Positions 16,466 through 24,180 of a stretch of DNA of 64,000 nucleotides are shown piece by piece. Source of the DNA: Tabrizicola sp. (GTDB lineage: Bacteria > Pseudomonadota > Alphaproteobacteria > Rhodobacterales > Rhodobacteraceae); contig NZ_JAUXZE010000073.1 of assembly GCF_030694085.1 (NCBI RefSeq), positions 149,269 to 213,268 on the forward strand, in the 5' to 3' direction. Every line of letters starts with the position of its first letter. Position 1 is the first letter of the stretch. The notes beneath the pieces were generated by a model, which saw only the letters and a program-made list of their open reading frames with translations, was not told the origin of the DNA and did no database searches. The position numbers and the translations under genes were made by a program.

Positions 16466-17814
16466 CCGACATCAGCGCCGCAGGGCCCGGCATCAGACGC
16501 CCGAAGCAGTCGATCCTGACGGCAAGCGACAACATGAAGCGCCGCAATGCCGCCGAGGTCCGCTTCAAGGCCTATGGTCTTCTGGCGATCACCGTCTCGC
16601 TGACGATGCTGGCGATCATGCTCTTCACCATCTTCCGCGATGGCGTGTCGTCGTTTCATCAGGCAACGCTGAACTTCCCGGTCGAACTGACGGCAGAGAC
16701 GCTTGACCCGAAGGGCAATCGCAGCCGAGAAGAAATGGTCAAGGTCACCACGGTCGGCTACCAGAAGGTCTTGTCCCAGGCGCTTCTCGCCGAACTTCAG
16801 GCCCGCGGCATTACGCAAGAAGGCGTCACAGACAAGCAGATCGCCGACCTGATCTCGAAGGACGCGGCTGGCGCCCTGCGGGCCAGGATCCTTGCGAACC
16901 CGGATCTGGTCGGAACCACGATCGACGCAAACATCCTGGCCGCCGGTCGGGTTGACGGCTTCCTGAAAGGCCGGGTGACCTATGGGACGGCCGAGCGTGA
17001 CAACCAGATCAGCCCCGACCAACTGCGGCTTGTCGAACAGTTGCGCGATGCGGGGATCGTCCAGTCCTCGTTCAACTGGACCTTCTTCACCAACCCCGAC
17101 GCCTCCGACCAGCGTCCCGAAGCCGCGGGCCTGGGCGTCGCCCTCCTTGGCTCGGCCTACATGATGCTCATGGTCCTGGTGATGTGTGTGCCCGTCGGCG
17201 TCGCGGCCTCGATCTACCTGGAGGAATTCGCGCCGAAGAACCGCTGGACCGACGCGATCGAGGTCAACATCTCGAACCTTGCTGCCGTGCCCTCTATCGT
17301 CTTCGGTATCCTGGGCCTTGCGATCTTCATCAACTTTGCCGGGATGCCGCAGTCTTCCTCGGTCGTGGGCGCCCTGGTCATCAGCCTGATGACGCTGCCC
17401 ACCATCATCATCGCCACAAGGGCCTCGATCCGCGCCGTGCCGCCGTCGATCCGCGATGCGGCGCTTGGGGTCGGCGCATCGAAGATGCAGACCGTCTTCC
17501 ACCACGTCCTGCCGCTTGCCATGCCGGGCATCCTGACCGGCACGATCCTTGGCCTTGCCAGCGCGCTGGGTGAAACCGCGCCGCTCCTTCTGATCGGCAT
17601 GGTCGCCTTCGTCGACAACTATCCCTCGGCCCCGCCGGAGGGCTTCCTTGACCCCGCGACCGCCCTGCCCGTGCAGGTCTATTCCTGGGCCAGCCGCGCC
17701 GATCCGGCCTTCATCGAACGTTCGAACGGCGCGATCATCGTGCTTCTGGTGTTTCTCGTCGTGATGAACGTGGCAGCCATACTCCTCCGCCGCCGGTTCG
17801 AGCGGCGCTGGTAA
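16462..17814 (+). CDS. pstA: Phosphate ABC transporter permease PstA
   Basis: 450 aa from ATG 16462. After an N-terminal membrane helix (FKAYGLLAITVSLTMLAIML) comes a large periplasmic insert, then the permease core with the EAA-like loop DAALGVGASKMQTVFHHVLP. Together with PstC it forms the phosphate channel. The expected next genes, pstB (ATPase), phoU and phoB, are not here: six bases after the stop a convergent LuxR gene ends. The transporter therefore needs a PstB encoded elsewhere. Confidence 0.95.
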   Translation: MTDISAAGPGIRRPKQSILTASDNMKRRNAAEVRFKAYGLLAITVSLTMLAIMLFTIFRDGVSSFHQATLNFPVELTAETLDPKGNRSREEMVKVTTVGYQKVLSQALLAELQARGITQEGVTDKQIADLISKDAAGALRARILANPDLVGTTIDANILAAGRVDGFLKGRVTYGTAERDNQISPDQLRLVEQLRDAGIVQSSFNWTFFTNPDASDQRPEAAGLGVALLGSAYMMLMVLVMCVPVGVAASIYLEEFAPKNRWTDAIEVNISNLAAVPSIVFGILGLAIFINFAGMPQSSSVVGALVISLMTLPTIIIATRASIRAVPPSIRDAALGVGASKMQTVFHHVLPLAMPGILTGTILGLASALGETAPLLLIGMVAFVDNYPSAPPEGFLDPATALPVQVYSWASRADPAFIERSNGAIIVLLVFLVVMNVAAILLRRRFERRW

Positions 17815-17820
17815 AGCCGC

Positions 17821-18603
17821 TTACAGCAAAGGCAGCATCAGCGCGAAAAGCTCGGCCTGGGACGAGATTCGGCAGCGCGCGTAAAGCTGCTTGCGGAAGA
17901 CCTTCACCGTCTGCGGCGACAGCCCCAGGTGCAGCCCAATGGACAGCGTCGAATGACCTTTCAGGATCAAAAGCGCAACCTGAGCCTGCCGGGGTGACAA
18001 ACCGATCCCCAAGGTCCGCTCTGCCGCTGCCGCAAGCTTAGCCGGCGTATCCTCGATCGGCTGCGCGGCCAGCTTCGGCACCGGCCAGTGCGCCCGCGCC
18101 AGTTCGGCGACGACGGGGGCTATCCGGCGACAGGCTGCCAACTCGTTGGCAGAGAAGACTTTGCCCGACTGACCATCCCGACCCAGGAACAGGTTCAGCG
18201 ACAGCCCCGCGCCCAGCCAGACCGTGAAGGCCAGCTCGTCGATGATGGTCGTCTGCCCGAAATACTCGACATAGAACCGGCTCCGCTGGAACGCATCCGG
18301 GGCGATGTCCCGCAGCCGGTAAAGCCCCTCCTCGGAACGCTGAAGGTGCAAGCCGTAGAACGGGCTCAGCCGAAACGCGCCCGCCATGTAGGTGCTTTGC
18401 AGCCGCGCAAAGACCCGCACGTCCCCGGCCCGCCGGAACAGCTCCAGCGCCGGCCCGCCATCGCTGTAGGCCAGCACCAGCATGTTGTCGGGCCGCGCCA
18501 GGGCGTGAAACATCTGCCACAGCGCCTCTTCGAACCCCGGCCGACCGAGGGTCGCTATGACCTTTGCCAATAGCGGCTCGACGCCTTGTGCCGGGTCCCT
18601 CAT
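17821..18603 (-). CDS. LuxR-type HTH transcriptional regulator of the adjacent catabolic cluster
   Basis: 260 aa with a C-terminal LuxR/FixJ-type HTH at about residues 200-258 (GLSPRQAQVALLILKGHSTL, then LGLSPQTVKVFRKQLYARC). The N-terminal 190 residues are a putative sensor domain without a clear PAS or autoinducer signature. It is divergent from the nitrilase-TMADH-like operon; the 123-bp intergenic region carries two palindromes that are candidate binding sites. A GAGG precedes ATG 18603. The expected job is control of the neighbouring catabolic genes in response to their substrate. Confidence 0.85.
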   Translation of the reverse strand: MRDPAQGVEPLLAKVIATLGRPGFEEALWQMFHALARPDNMLVLAYSDGGPALELFRRAGDVRVFARLQSTYMAGAFRLSPFYGLHLQRSEEGLYRLRDIAPDAFQRSRFYVEYFGQTTIIDELAFTVWLGAGLSLNLFLGRDGQSGKVFSANELAACRRIAPVVAELARAHWPVPKLAAQPIEDTPAKLAAAAERTLGIGLSPRQAQVALLILKGHSTLSIGLHLGLSPQTVKVFRKQLYARCRISSQAELFALMLPLL

Positions 18604-18615
18604 GCATACCTCGCT

Positions 18616-18631
18616 GGGGGTATATACCCCC
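18616..18631. promoter_or_regulatory. 16-bp perfect palindrome in the LuxR/nitrilase intergenic region
   Basis: GGGGGTATATACCCCC reads identically on both strands and ends 13 bp before the LuxR start codon at 18603. The position in the 5' leader of the regulator and the perfect symmetry fit an autoregulatory operator. A hairpin in the RNA is also possible but would have no loop. Confidence 0.55.
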
Positions 18632-18676
18632 CCAGGGCAATTAAACTAGCACTGTCCCGAAGTCCAAGGGGTATGG

Positions 18677-18699
18677 CCTAAGCACCGGGCCCGCTTAGG
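18677..18699. promoter_or_regulatory. Second inverted repeat upstream of the nitrilase-like gene
   Basis: CCTAAGC (18677-18683) and GCTTAGG (18693-18699) form a perfect 7-bp inverted repeat with a 9-bp spacer. It lies 28 bp upstream of the start at 18727, so it could be a repressor site or a leader hairpin. Confidence 0.4.
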
Positions 18700-18726
18700 A
18701 TTGCCGAACTGAAGAAGGAGCACCCG

Positions 18727-19482
18727 ATGCGTTTGGCACTCTGGCAGGGCACATCGCCCGCCTCCGACCTCAACACGGCCTGCGACCAGGCCGAAGCTGC
18801 CCTGGCCGCCGCCGCCGCGATGAGGGCCACTGCCCTCGTCCTGCCCGAGGTCTGGCTGCCCGGCTACAACCAGCCCGACATCGCCGCCCGCGCGCTGCCC
18901 CTGGACAGCGCCCCCCTCCACCGCCTCGCCGCCGCCTCCAGACAGCACCGCACCGCGCTTGTCATCGGCTATGCCGAGCGCGACGGCGACCGCCTCTACA
19001 ACTCTGCCGCCTGCTTCGGCGCAGACGGGACACTCCTTTGCAACTACCGCAAGGTCCAGCTCTACGGTCCCCACGAAGCCGCGCTCTACACGCCCGGCGA
19101 CACCCTTCCCACCTTCCGCCTTGGCGAAGCAACCGCCGCAATCCTGATTTGTTACGACGTCGAGTTCGCTCCCCACGTGAAGTCCCTCGCCACCCGCGGC
19201 GCGTCGGTCATCCTCGCCCCAACGGCGAACATGGCCCCCTTCACCCATGTCCCCCGCGCCACCGTCCCTGCGATGGCCGCGAACCACGGGGTGACCATCG
19301 CCTACGCCAACTATTGCGGCACCGAGGGCGACCTGACCTATATCGGCAACTCCGTCATCGCGGGCCCCCACGGCGAAATCCTCGCCCAGGCCGGAGAGAC
19401 ACCCACCCTCCTCGTCACCGACCTGCCCCCCCGCGACCCGGCGCGCCTGTCCACCCAAGCCGCCGACTTCCGGGCCCTCTGA
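18727..19482 (+). CDS. Carbon-nitrogen hydrolase (nitrilase superfamily amidase)
   Basis: 251 aa. The Glu-Lys-Cys catalytic triad is visible: E41 in VLPEVWLPGY, K109 in NYRKVQLYG and C142 in ILICYDVEF. Proteins of this branch are cytoplasmic amidases rather than true nitrilases, hydrolysing C-N bonds in small amides. AAGGAG lies just upstream of ATG. The stop overlaps the next start (TGATG), so it is coupled to the TMADH-like gene, suggesting it acts on an amide or ring-opened amide in the same pathway. The substrate is unknown. Confidence 0.9.
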   Translation: MRLALWQGTSPASDLNTACDQAEAALAAAAAMRATALVLPEVWLPGYNQPDIAARALPLDSAPLHRLAAASRQHRTALVIGYAERDGDRLYNSAACFGADGTLLCNYRKVQLYGPHEAALYTPGDTLPTFRLGEATAAILICYDVEFAPHVKSLATRGASVILAPTANMAPFTHVPRATVPAMAANHGVTIAYANYCGTEGDLTYIGNSVIAGPHGEILAQAGETPTLLVTDLPPRDPARLSTQAADFRAL

Positions 19483-21560
19483 TGCGCGATCCCCGCCACG
19501 ACATCCTCTTCACGCCGCTTCAGATCGGGCCGAAGATCGCCAAGAACCGCTTCTACCAGGTCCCCCACTGCAACGGCGGCGGCTACCGCGACCCCTCCGC
19601 CGTGGTCGAGATGCGCCGCACCAAGGCCGAGGGCGGCTGGGGCGTGATCTTCACCGAGCAGACCGAAATCCACCCGACCTCGGAAATCACCCCCTTCATC
19701 GAGCAGCACCTCTGGGACGACCGCGACATCCCCGCCCTCGCGCGCATGGCCGAGGCGATGAAGTCACACGGCGCGCTTGCCGGCATCCAGCTGGCCTACT
19801 CCGGCATCAACGGCCCGAACCTCTACAGCCGCGAGGTCCCCCTGGCTGTCACTGGTGGCCCGATCCTGACCTTCACCTCCGACCCCGTCCAGGCGCGCAC
19901 TATGGACAAGGAGGATATTCGAAACCTCCGCCGCTGGTTCCGCAACGCCTTCCGCAGGTCGCAGCAGGCCGGCTTCGACCTGATCTGCCTCTACGGCGCA
20001 CATGGCTTCGGCATCCTGCAGCATTTCCTCTCCCGCGCCACCAACCACCGGACCGACGACTACGGCGGCACCCTCACAAATCGGGCGAGGTTTCTGCGCG
20101 AGATCGTTGAAGATGCTCGGGAAACGACAAAGGGCGAACTCGCTGTCACCCTGCGGATGTCGCTGCACGAAGCCGGGGCCTACGGCTTTTCCAATGCCGA
20201 GTTGCGCGACTTCATCGCCATGCATAGTGACCTCCCCGACCTCTGGGACCTCGCCAACGGCACTTGGGAAGACTGCTCGGGCACCTCGCGCTTCAGGGAC
20301 GAGGGCGCGCAGGAAGACCTAGTGAAAGGCATCAAGGACCTGACCCCGAAGCCGATTGTCGGGGTCGGCCGCTTCACGTCGCCCGATGCGATGGTCCGCC
20401 AGATCAAGGCCGGTATCCTCGACTTCATCGGGGCCGCAAGGCCCAGCATCGCCGACCCTTTCCTGCCGCTCAAGGTCCAGGAAGGTCGCTCCGAAGACAT
20501 CCGCGAATGCATCGGCTGCAACATCTGCGTCAGCGGCGACATGACCCAAGGCATCAGCCGCTGCACCCAGAACACTGCCTTCATGGAGGAATGGCGCAAA
20601 GGCTGGCACCCCGACCGCGCCCGGCCCAAGGGCGCATCGGAAAGCGTCCTTATCGTCGGCGCAGGCCCCACCGGGCTCGAAGCCGCCCTGCAGGCCGCCA
20701 AACGCGGCTACAAGGTCACGCTGGCCGAAGCGACAACCACGCTCGGCGGCCGCGTGGCGAAGGAACGCCAACTCCCCGGCCTCTCCGCCTGGGGCCGCGT
20801 TGCCGACTATCGCAGCGGCCAACTGGCTCCGATGCCGAACGTCGAGATCTACCGCGACAGCCCGCTCTCTCCCCAGGACATCCTCGCAATGGGTGCCGAT
20901 CACGTCGCCATTGCGACCGGCGCCACCTGGCGCAGCGATGCTGTCGCCCGCCTCCACCTCCACCCGATCCCGACCGACCCCGCGATGCCGATCCATACCC
21001 CCGACGACCTGATGGCGGGCCGCATCCCCGAAGGCCAGACCGTCGCGCTTTATGACGACGACCACTTCTACATGGGCTCGGTCCTGTCCGAACTTCTTGT
21101 TGCAAGGGGCAACAAGGTCCACTTCATCACCCCCGCAGTGAAAGTGGCGGAATGGACCGACAATACGCTGGAACAGGGTGCGATCATGCGCCGCCTGCTG
21201 GAGATCGGCGTCGAAATTCACCTGAGCAAGGCCCCGGAAACCATTGGTGGAAATGAGATTACCCTTGCCTGTACCTGGACCGGCCGCCAGACGGCTCAGC
21301 CCTGCGAGGCGCTTGTCTACGTCACCTCCCGCAGCCCGAACGACCGGCTCTTCCACCAGACGAAGGCCCTCGACTGGCAGGACACTGGCCTCAAATCCCT
21401 GAAACTCATCGGCGATGCCGCCGCCCCCGGCCCCATCGCCTGGGCCACCTATGCCGGTCGCAACTGGGCCGAAAGCCTTGATCAGCCCGACCCCGGCGAC
21501 GCCCTGACCTTCCGCCGCGAGATCACCGCACTCGATCCGGGCGAAACGCTCCTGCCATGA
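19482..21560 (+). CDS. TMADH-like iron-sulfur flavoprotein demethylase/dehydrogenase (first paralogue)
   Basis: 692 aa. The N-terminal old-yellow-enzyme barrel includes Y171 and H174 (LYGAHGFG), positions equivalent to the catalytic Tyr/His of trimethylamine dehydrogenase. The RECIGCNICV motif gives Cys 343, 346 and 349, with C361 as fourth 4Fe-4S ligand. An NAD/ADP-binding-type fold follows (LIVGAGPTGLEAA, from about residue 390). Relatives remove N-methyl groups from trimethylamine, dimethylglycine or N-methylproline. The gene is translationally coupled to the upstream nitrilase-type gene and followed by Rid and DUF1028 genes. A paralogue lies at 41014. N-demethylation of an unknown amine is the likely but unproven role. 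Confidence 0.88.
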   Translation: MRDPRHDILFTPLQIGPKIAKNRFYQVPHCNGGGYRDPSAVVEMRRTKAEGGWGVIFTEQTEIHPTSEITPFIEQHLWDDRDIPALARMAEAMKSHGALAGIQLAYSGINGPNLYSREVPLAVTGGPILTFTSDPVQARTMDKEDIRNLRRWFRNAFRRSQQAGFDLICLYGAHGFGILQHFLSRATNHRTDDYGGTLTNRARFLREIVEDARETTKGELAVTLRMSLHEAGAYGFSNAELRDFIAMHSDLPDLWDLANGTWEDCSGTSRFRDEGAQEDLVKGIKDLTPKPIVGVGRFTSPDAMVRQIKAGILDFIGAARPSIADPFLPLKVQEGRSEDIRECIGCNICVSGDMTQGISRCTQNTAFMEEWRKGWHPDRARPKGASESVLIVGAGPTGLEAALQAAKRGYKVTLAEATTTLGGRVAKERQLPGLSAWGRVADYRSGQLAPMPNVEIYRDSPLSPQDILAMGADHVAIATGATWRSDAVARLHLHPIPTDPAMPIHTPDDLMAGRIPEGQTVALYDDDHFYMGSVLSELLVARGNKVHFITPAVKVAEWTDNTLEQGAIMRRLLEIGVEIHLSKAPETIGGNEITLACTWTGRQTAQPCEALVYVTSRSPNDRLFHQTKALDWQDTGLKSLKLIGDAAAPGPIAWATYAGRNWAESLDQPDPGDALTFRREITALDPGETLLP

Positions 21561-21567
21561 CCTCCCC

Positions 21568-21687
21568 ATGCAAATTCACCTGTTCGCAAATATCCCCGCC
21601 GGAGGCACCTCCGAGCGTTTCTGCGTCCTTCACGCAGAAACGCGAGACAAAAGGCTCGCGCCGCAAGGCGCTCATTTCGATAACCGC
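21568..21687 (-). repeat. Structured dispersed repeat, copy A
   Basis: Read on the minus strand it begins GGCGGTTATC, has GAGCGCCTTGCGGCGCGAG and TTTTGTCTCGC, then a perfect 11-bp hairpin (CGTTTCTGCGT, 21616-21626, with ACGCAGAAACG, 21632-21642), then GGAGG-TG-CCTCC, and ends GATATTTGCGAACAGGTGAA. The copy at 49287-49415 has the same conserved ends and the same order of hairpins with different stem sequences. It fills the gap between the TMADH-like and Rid genes, and an open frame reading through it has no coding support. Confidence 0.7.
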
Positions 21688-21705
21688 CCTCACCCAGGAC
21701 CCGAC

Positions 21706-22128
21706 ATGACCCACTTCCGCCACCGCAAGTTCAACACCCGCGACACCTACCCCGAACAGAAGCTCGACAACGACCTGGCCCAGGCGGTCGTCGCAAGGGG
21801 CAGTATCGTCTTCCTGCGCGGCCAGTGCCCGCAGGACCTCGACACCGCGAAAGACATCGGCAGCCACGACCCGGTCGAACAGACCCACAAGGTGATGCAG
21901 AACATCCGGCAGCTCTTGGAGGAGGTTGGCGGCAACATGAGCCACCTCTGCAAGGTCGTGGTCTACCTGACCGACGTCCGCCACCGGGAAGCTGTCTACC
22001 GCACGATGGGCGAATACATCAAAGACGTGCACCCGGTCTCGACCGGGGTGGTCGTCACCGCGTTGGCCCGGCCCTCCTGGCTGGTCGAGATCGACGGAAC
22101 CGCCGTGATCCCGGATGCCGAAGCATGA
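21706..22128 (+). CDS. Rid-family (YjgF/YER057c/UK114) protein
   Basis: 140 aa from ATG 21706. An open frame extends upstream to 21568, but that part is a structured repeat. The Rid pattern is clear: the start FNTRDTYPEQ, then RGQCPQDLDT, VMQNIRQLLEEVGGNMS, KVVVYLTDV and SWLVEIDGTAVIP. The region that carries the substrate-binding Arg in true RidA reads HPVSTGVVVTALA, so the Arg is absent. It overlaps the DUF1028 start (ATGA). Rid proteins in catabolic operons often act on reactive enamine/imine or carbamate intermediates; the exact reaction is unknown. Confidence 0.88.
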   Translation: MTHFRHRKFNTRDTYPEQKLDNDLAQAVVARGSIVFLRGQCPQDLDTAKDIGSHDPVEQTHKVMQNIRQLLEEVGGNMSHLCKVVVYLTDVRHREAVYRTMGEYIKDVHPVSTGVVVTALARPSWLVEIDGTAVIPDAEA

Positions 22129-22796
22129 CCTTCTCTATCGTCGCGCGCTGCGCCCGGTCCGGGCAGTTCGGCATGGCCATTTCCTCCTCTTCCCCCGCTG
22201 TCGCGGCGCGCTGCGCGCATGTCCGGGCGGGGGTGGGGGCGGTGGCCAGCCAGAACATCACCGACCCCGCGCTGGGTCCGCTGGTCCTGGATCAACTGGA
22301 GGCCGGTCTCCCGGCAACCGAGGCACTTGCAGCTGTGACCGCCGACCGTTCCCACATCGACTACCGACAGCTTCTGGTCGTCGACCGCGAGGGGCGAACG
22401 GCAATCCATTCCGGCCGACAGGTCCTGGGTGTCTGGGGTGAGGCGCGGGCAACGGACTGTGTGGCGGGTGGAAACCTGCTGGCGGCGGACCTTGTGCCAA
22501 TGGCGATGGTCAAGGCTTTCACGCTGGCCAAGGGCCACCTCGGCGAACGCCTGATGCGGGCGCTGGAGGCCGGCCTCGCGGCTGGCGGCGAAGCGGGGCC
22601 GGTATTTTCGGCGGGGCTGAAGGTCGCCGACACGCTGTCGTGGCCGCTGGTCGATCTGCGGATCGACTGGTCGCCTGATCCCATCGGACTGCTGCGTGTG
22701 GCGTGGGACGTCTATGCCCCGCAAATGGCCGCATACGTCCAGCGCGCCGAGGACCCGACGCAGGCTCCTTCCTACGGCGTGCCGGGAAATGAGTAG
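22125..22796 (+). CDS. DUF1028 family protein
   Basis: 223 aa from ATG 22125, which overlaps the Rid stop. The family start MTFSIVARCARSGQFGMAIS, AVAARCAHVRAGVGAVASQN and GNLLAADLVPMAM are typical of DUF1028, an Ntn-hydrolase-like fold of unknown reaction often found beside Rid proteins and amidohydrolases. Its place as the fourth coupled gene after the nitrilase-type hydrolase, the demethylase and the Rid protein argues for a hydrolytic or repair step in the same catabolic route. Confidence 0.85.
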   Translation: MTFSIVARCARSGQFGMAISSSSPAVAARCAHVRAGVGAVASQNITDPALGPLVLDQLEAGLPATEALAAVTADRSHIDYRQLLVVDREGRTAIHSGRQVLGVWGEARATDCVAGGNLLAADLVPMAMVKAFTLAKGHLGERLMRALEAGLAAGGEAGPVFSAGLKVADTLSWPLVDLRIDWSPDPIGLLRVAWDVYAPQMAAYVQRAEDPTQAPSYGVPGNE

Positions 22797-22840
22797 GTTT
22801 CCACAGATGAAGAAACAGTTAACGACCACGCTTAAATATA

Positions 22841-22879
22841 TGATTTATAGTATTAATACGAAAATGTCCACCGTGGACA
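22841..22879 (+). repeat. Composite dispersed motif, copy 2
   Basis: TGATT at 22841-22845, 19 nt, then TGTCCACCGTGGACA at 22865-22879. The spacing equals that of copies 1 and 3. Here the motif lies in a markedly AT-rich stretch (22830-22864) between the DUF1028 stop and the FAD oxidoreductase start at 22905, so in this copy it could act as promoter plus operator. TATAGTATTAAT-like words are present. Confidence 0.75.
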
Positions 22880-22904
22880 CTGGACCTGTCGGGGGCCTGA
22901 AAGC

Positions 22905-24119
22905 ATGACCGAAACCATCCACACCCTTGTTATCGGCGGCGGGCAGGCGGGCGTCGCGACCTCGGCCCATCTGCAAAAGCGGGGCATCCCGCACCTCGTC
23001 CTGGAACGCGACCGGATCGCGGAACGCTGGCGGTCGTGGCGCTGGGACAGTCTGGTTGCCAATGGCCCCGCCTGGCATGACCGCTTCCCCGACGCCGAGT
23101 TCACCGACCTCGACCCCGACAGCTTCGCGCCCAAGGAGGCCGTGGCCGACTATTTCGCCCGCTTCGCCAGCGACCGGAACCTGCCGATCCGCACCGGGGT
23201 CGAGGTGACAAATCTCAAGCGCCAGGGCAGCTCCTTCCATGCCACCACCTCGACCGGCATGATCGCTGCGCGGAACGTCGTCGTTGCCACCGGGCCGTTC
23301 CAGAAGCCGGTGATCCCGACGGTCGTGACCGGCTCCGACATTACCCAGCTGCACTCCAATGGCTACCGGAACCCCGCAGCCCTGCCCCAGGGCGCGGTCC
23401 TGGTCGTCGGTGGCGGCTCTTCGGGTGCGCAGATCGCCGAAGAGCTTGTTCGGGCTGGTCGCCGCGTCTACCTGTCGGTCGGCCCGCACGACCGCCCGCC
23501 TCGTCGATACCGGGGGCAGGATTTCGTCTGGTGGCTGGGCAAACTCGGCAAGTGGGACATGAAAGCACCCACGCCGGGCACGGAACACGTCACCATCGCG
23601 GTAAGCGGGGCTTACGGCGGTCACACGATGGACTTCCGCCGTCTTGCGGAGTTGGGCATCACTCTGCTGGGGCGGGCGGGCAAGTATCACGACGGGGTGC
23701 TGCATTTCGCGGACGATCTGGCGACCAACATCGCCAACGGCGACCGGAATTACCTGTCGGTGCTGGACGAAGCCGACGCCTATGCCAGGGCCAACGGACT
23801 TGACCTGCCCGAGGAGCCAGCGGCACGGGCGCTTCTTCCCCTGCCCGACTGCGTCACGACCCCGACACTGGCGCTGGACCTGAAGCGCGAGGGCATCGCC
23901 ACCGTGATCTGGGCTACCGGCTTCCAGCTGGACTTCGGCTGGATCGACCTGGACATCTTCCAGAAGGACGGCCGCCCGCGCCATCAGGATGGGGTGACCG
24001 AGGTCCAGGGCCTTTACTTCGTGGGCCTGCCCTGGCTGTCCTGCCGTGGCTCGGCCTTCATCTGGGGGGCATGGAAGGATGCTGATCGGCTTGCGGCCCA
24101 TATCTCGGCGCGCGGCTGA
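22905..24119 (+). CDS. FAD/NAD(P)-binding oxidoreductase (flavin-containing monooxygenase-like)
   Basis: 404 aa. Two Rossmann fingerprints are visible: VIGGGQAGVATSAHL near the N-terminus for FAD and LVVGGGSSGAQIAEEL at about residues 166-181 for NAD(P)H, plus the IWATGFQLDF segment typical of FMO-like enzymes. Such proteins hydroxylate nitrogen, sulfur or carbon centres. It follows the DUF1028 gene by 108 bp of AT-rich DNA containing a palindromic element, so it may have its own promoter while belonging to the same pathway. N-oxygenation of an amine is a reasonable guess. Confidence 0.85.
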   Translation: MTETIHTLVIGGGQAGVATSAHLQKRGIPHLVLERDRIAERWRSWRWDSLVANGPAWHDRFPDAEFTDLDPDSFAPKEAVADYFARFASDRNLPIRTGVEVTNLKRQGSSFHATTSTGMIAARNVVVATGPFQKPVIPTVVTGSDITQLHSNGYRNPAALPQGAVLVVGGGSSGAQIAEELVRAGRRVYLSVGPHDRPPRRYRGQDFVWWLGKLGKWDMKAPTPGTEHVTIAVSGAYGGHTMDFRRLAELGITLLGRAGKYHDGVLHFADDLATNIANGDRNYLSVLDEADAYARANGLDLPEEPAARALLPLPDCVTTPTLALDLKREGIATVIWATGFQLDFGWIDLDIFQKDGRPRHQDGVTEVQGLYFVGLPWLSCRGSAFIWGAWKDADRLAAHISARG

Positions 24120-24134
24120 CGGCGCATCCCCCAC

Positions 24135-24180
24135 ATGACGCCGTCTTGTCTTGCCCTGCGGGCCCTGCCGGCGGCGTCAT
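24135..24180. terminator. Inverted repeat between convergent FAD oxidoreductase and hppD genes
   Basis: ATGACGCCG (24135-24143) and CGGCGTCAT (24172-24180) are perfect inverted repeats with a 28-nt spacer; the right arm covers the hppD stop codon. It may form a shared 3' structure for both convergent transcripts. There is no T-tract, so the terminator call is tentative. Confidence 0.35.

Noticed and set aside
21568..21705. N-terminal extension of the Rid protein by 46 residues
   Set aside because: The DNA there is a hairpin-rich dispersed repeat, and Rid proteins begin near the ATG at 21706.
22797..22904. Recently inserted mobile element, because of the AT-rich sequence
   Set aside because: There are no terminal repeats, target duplication or transposase. 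The AT content is explained by a promoter region.
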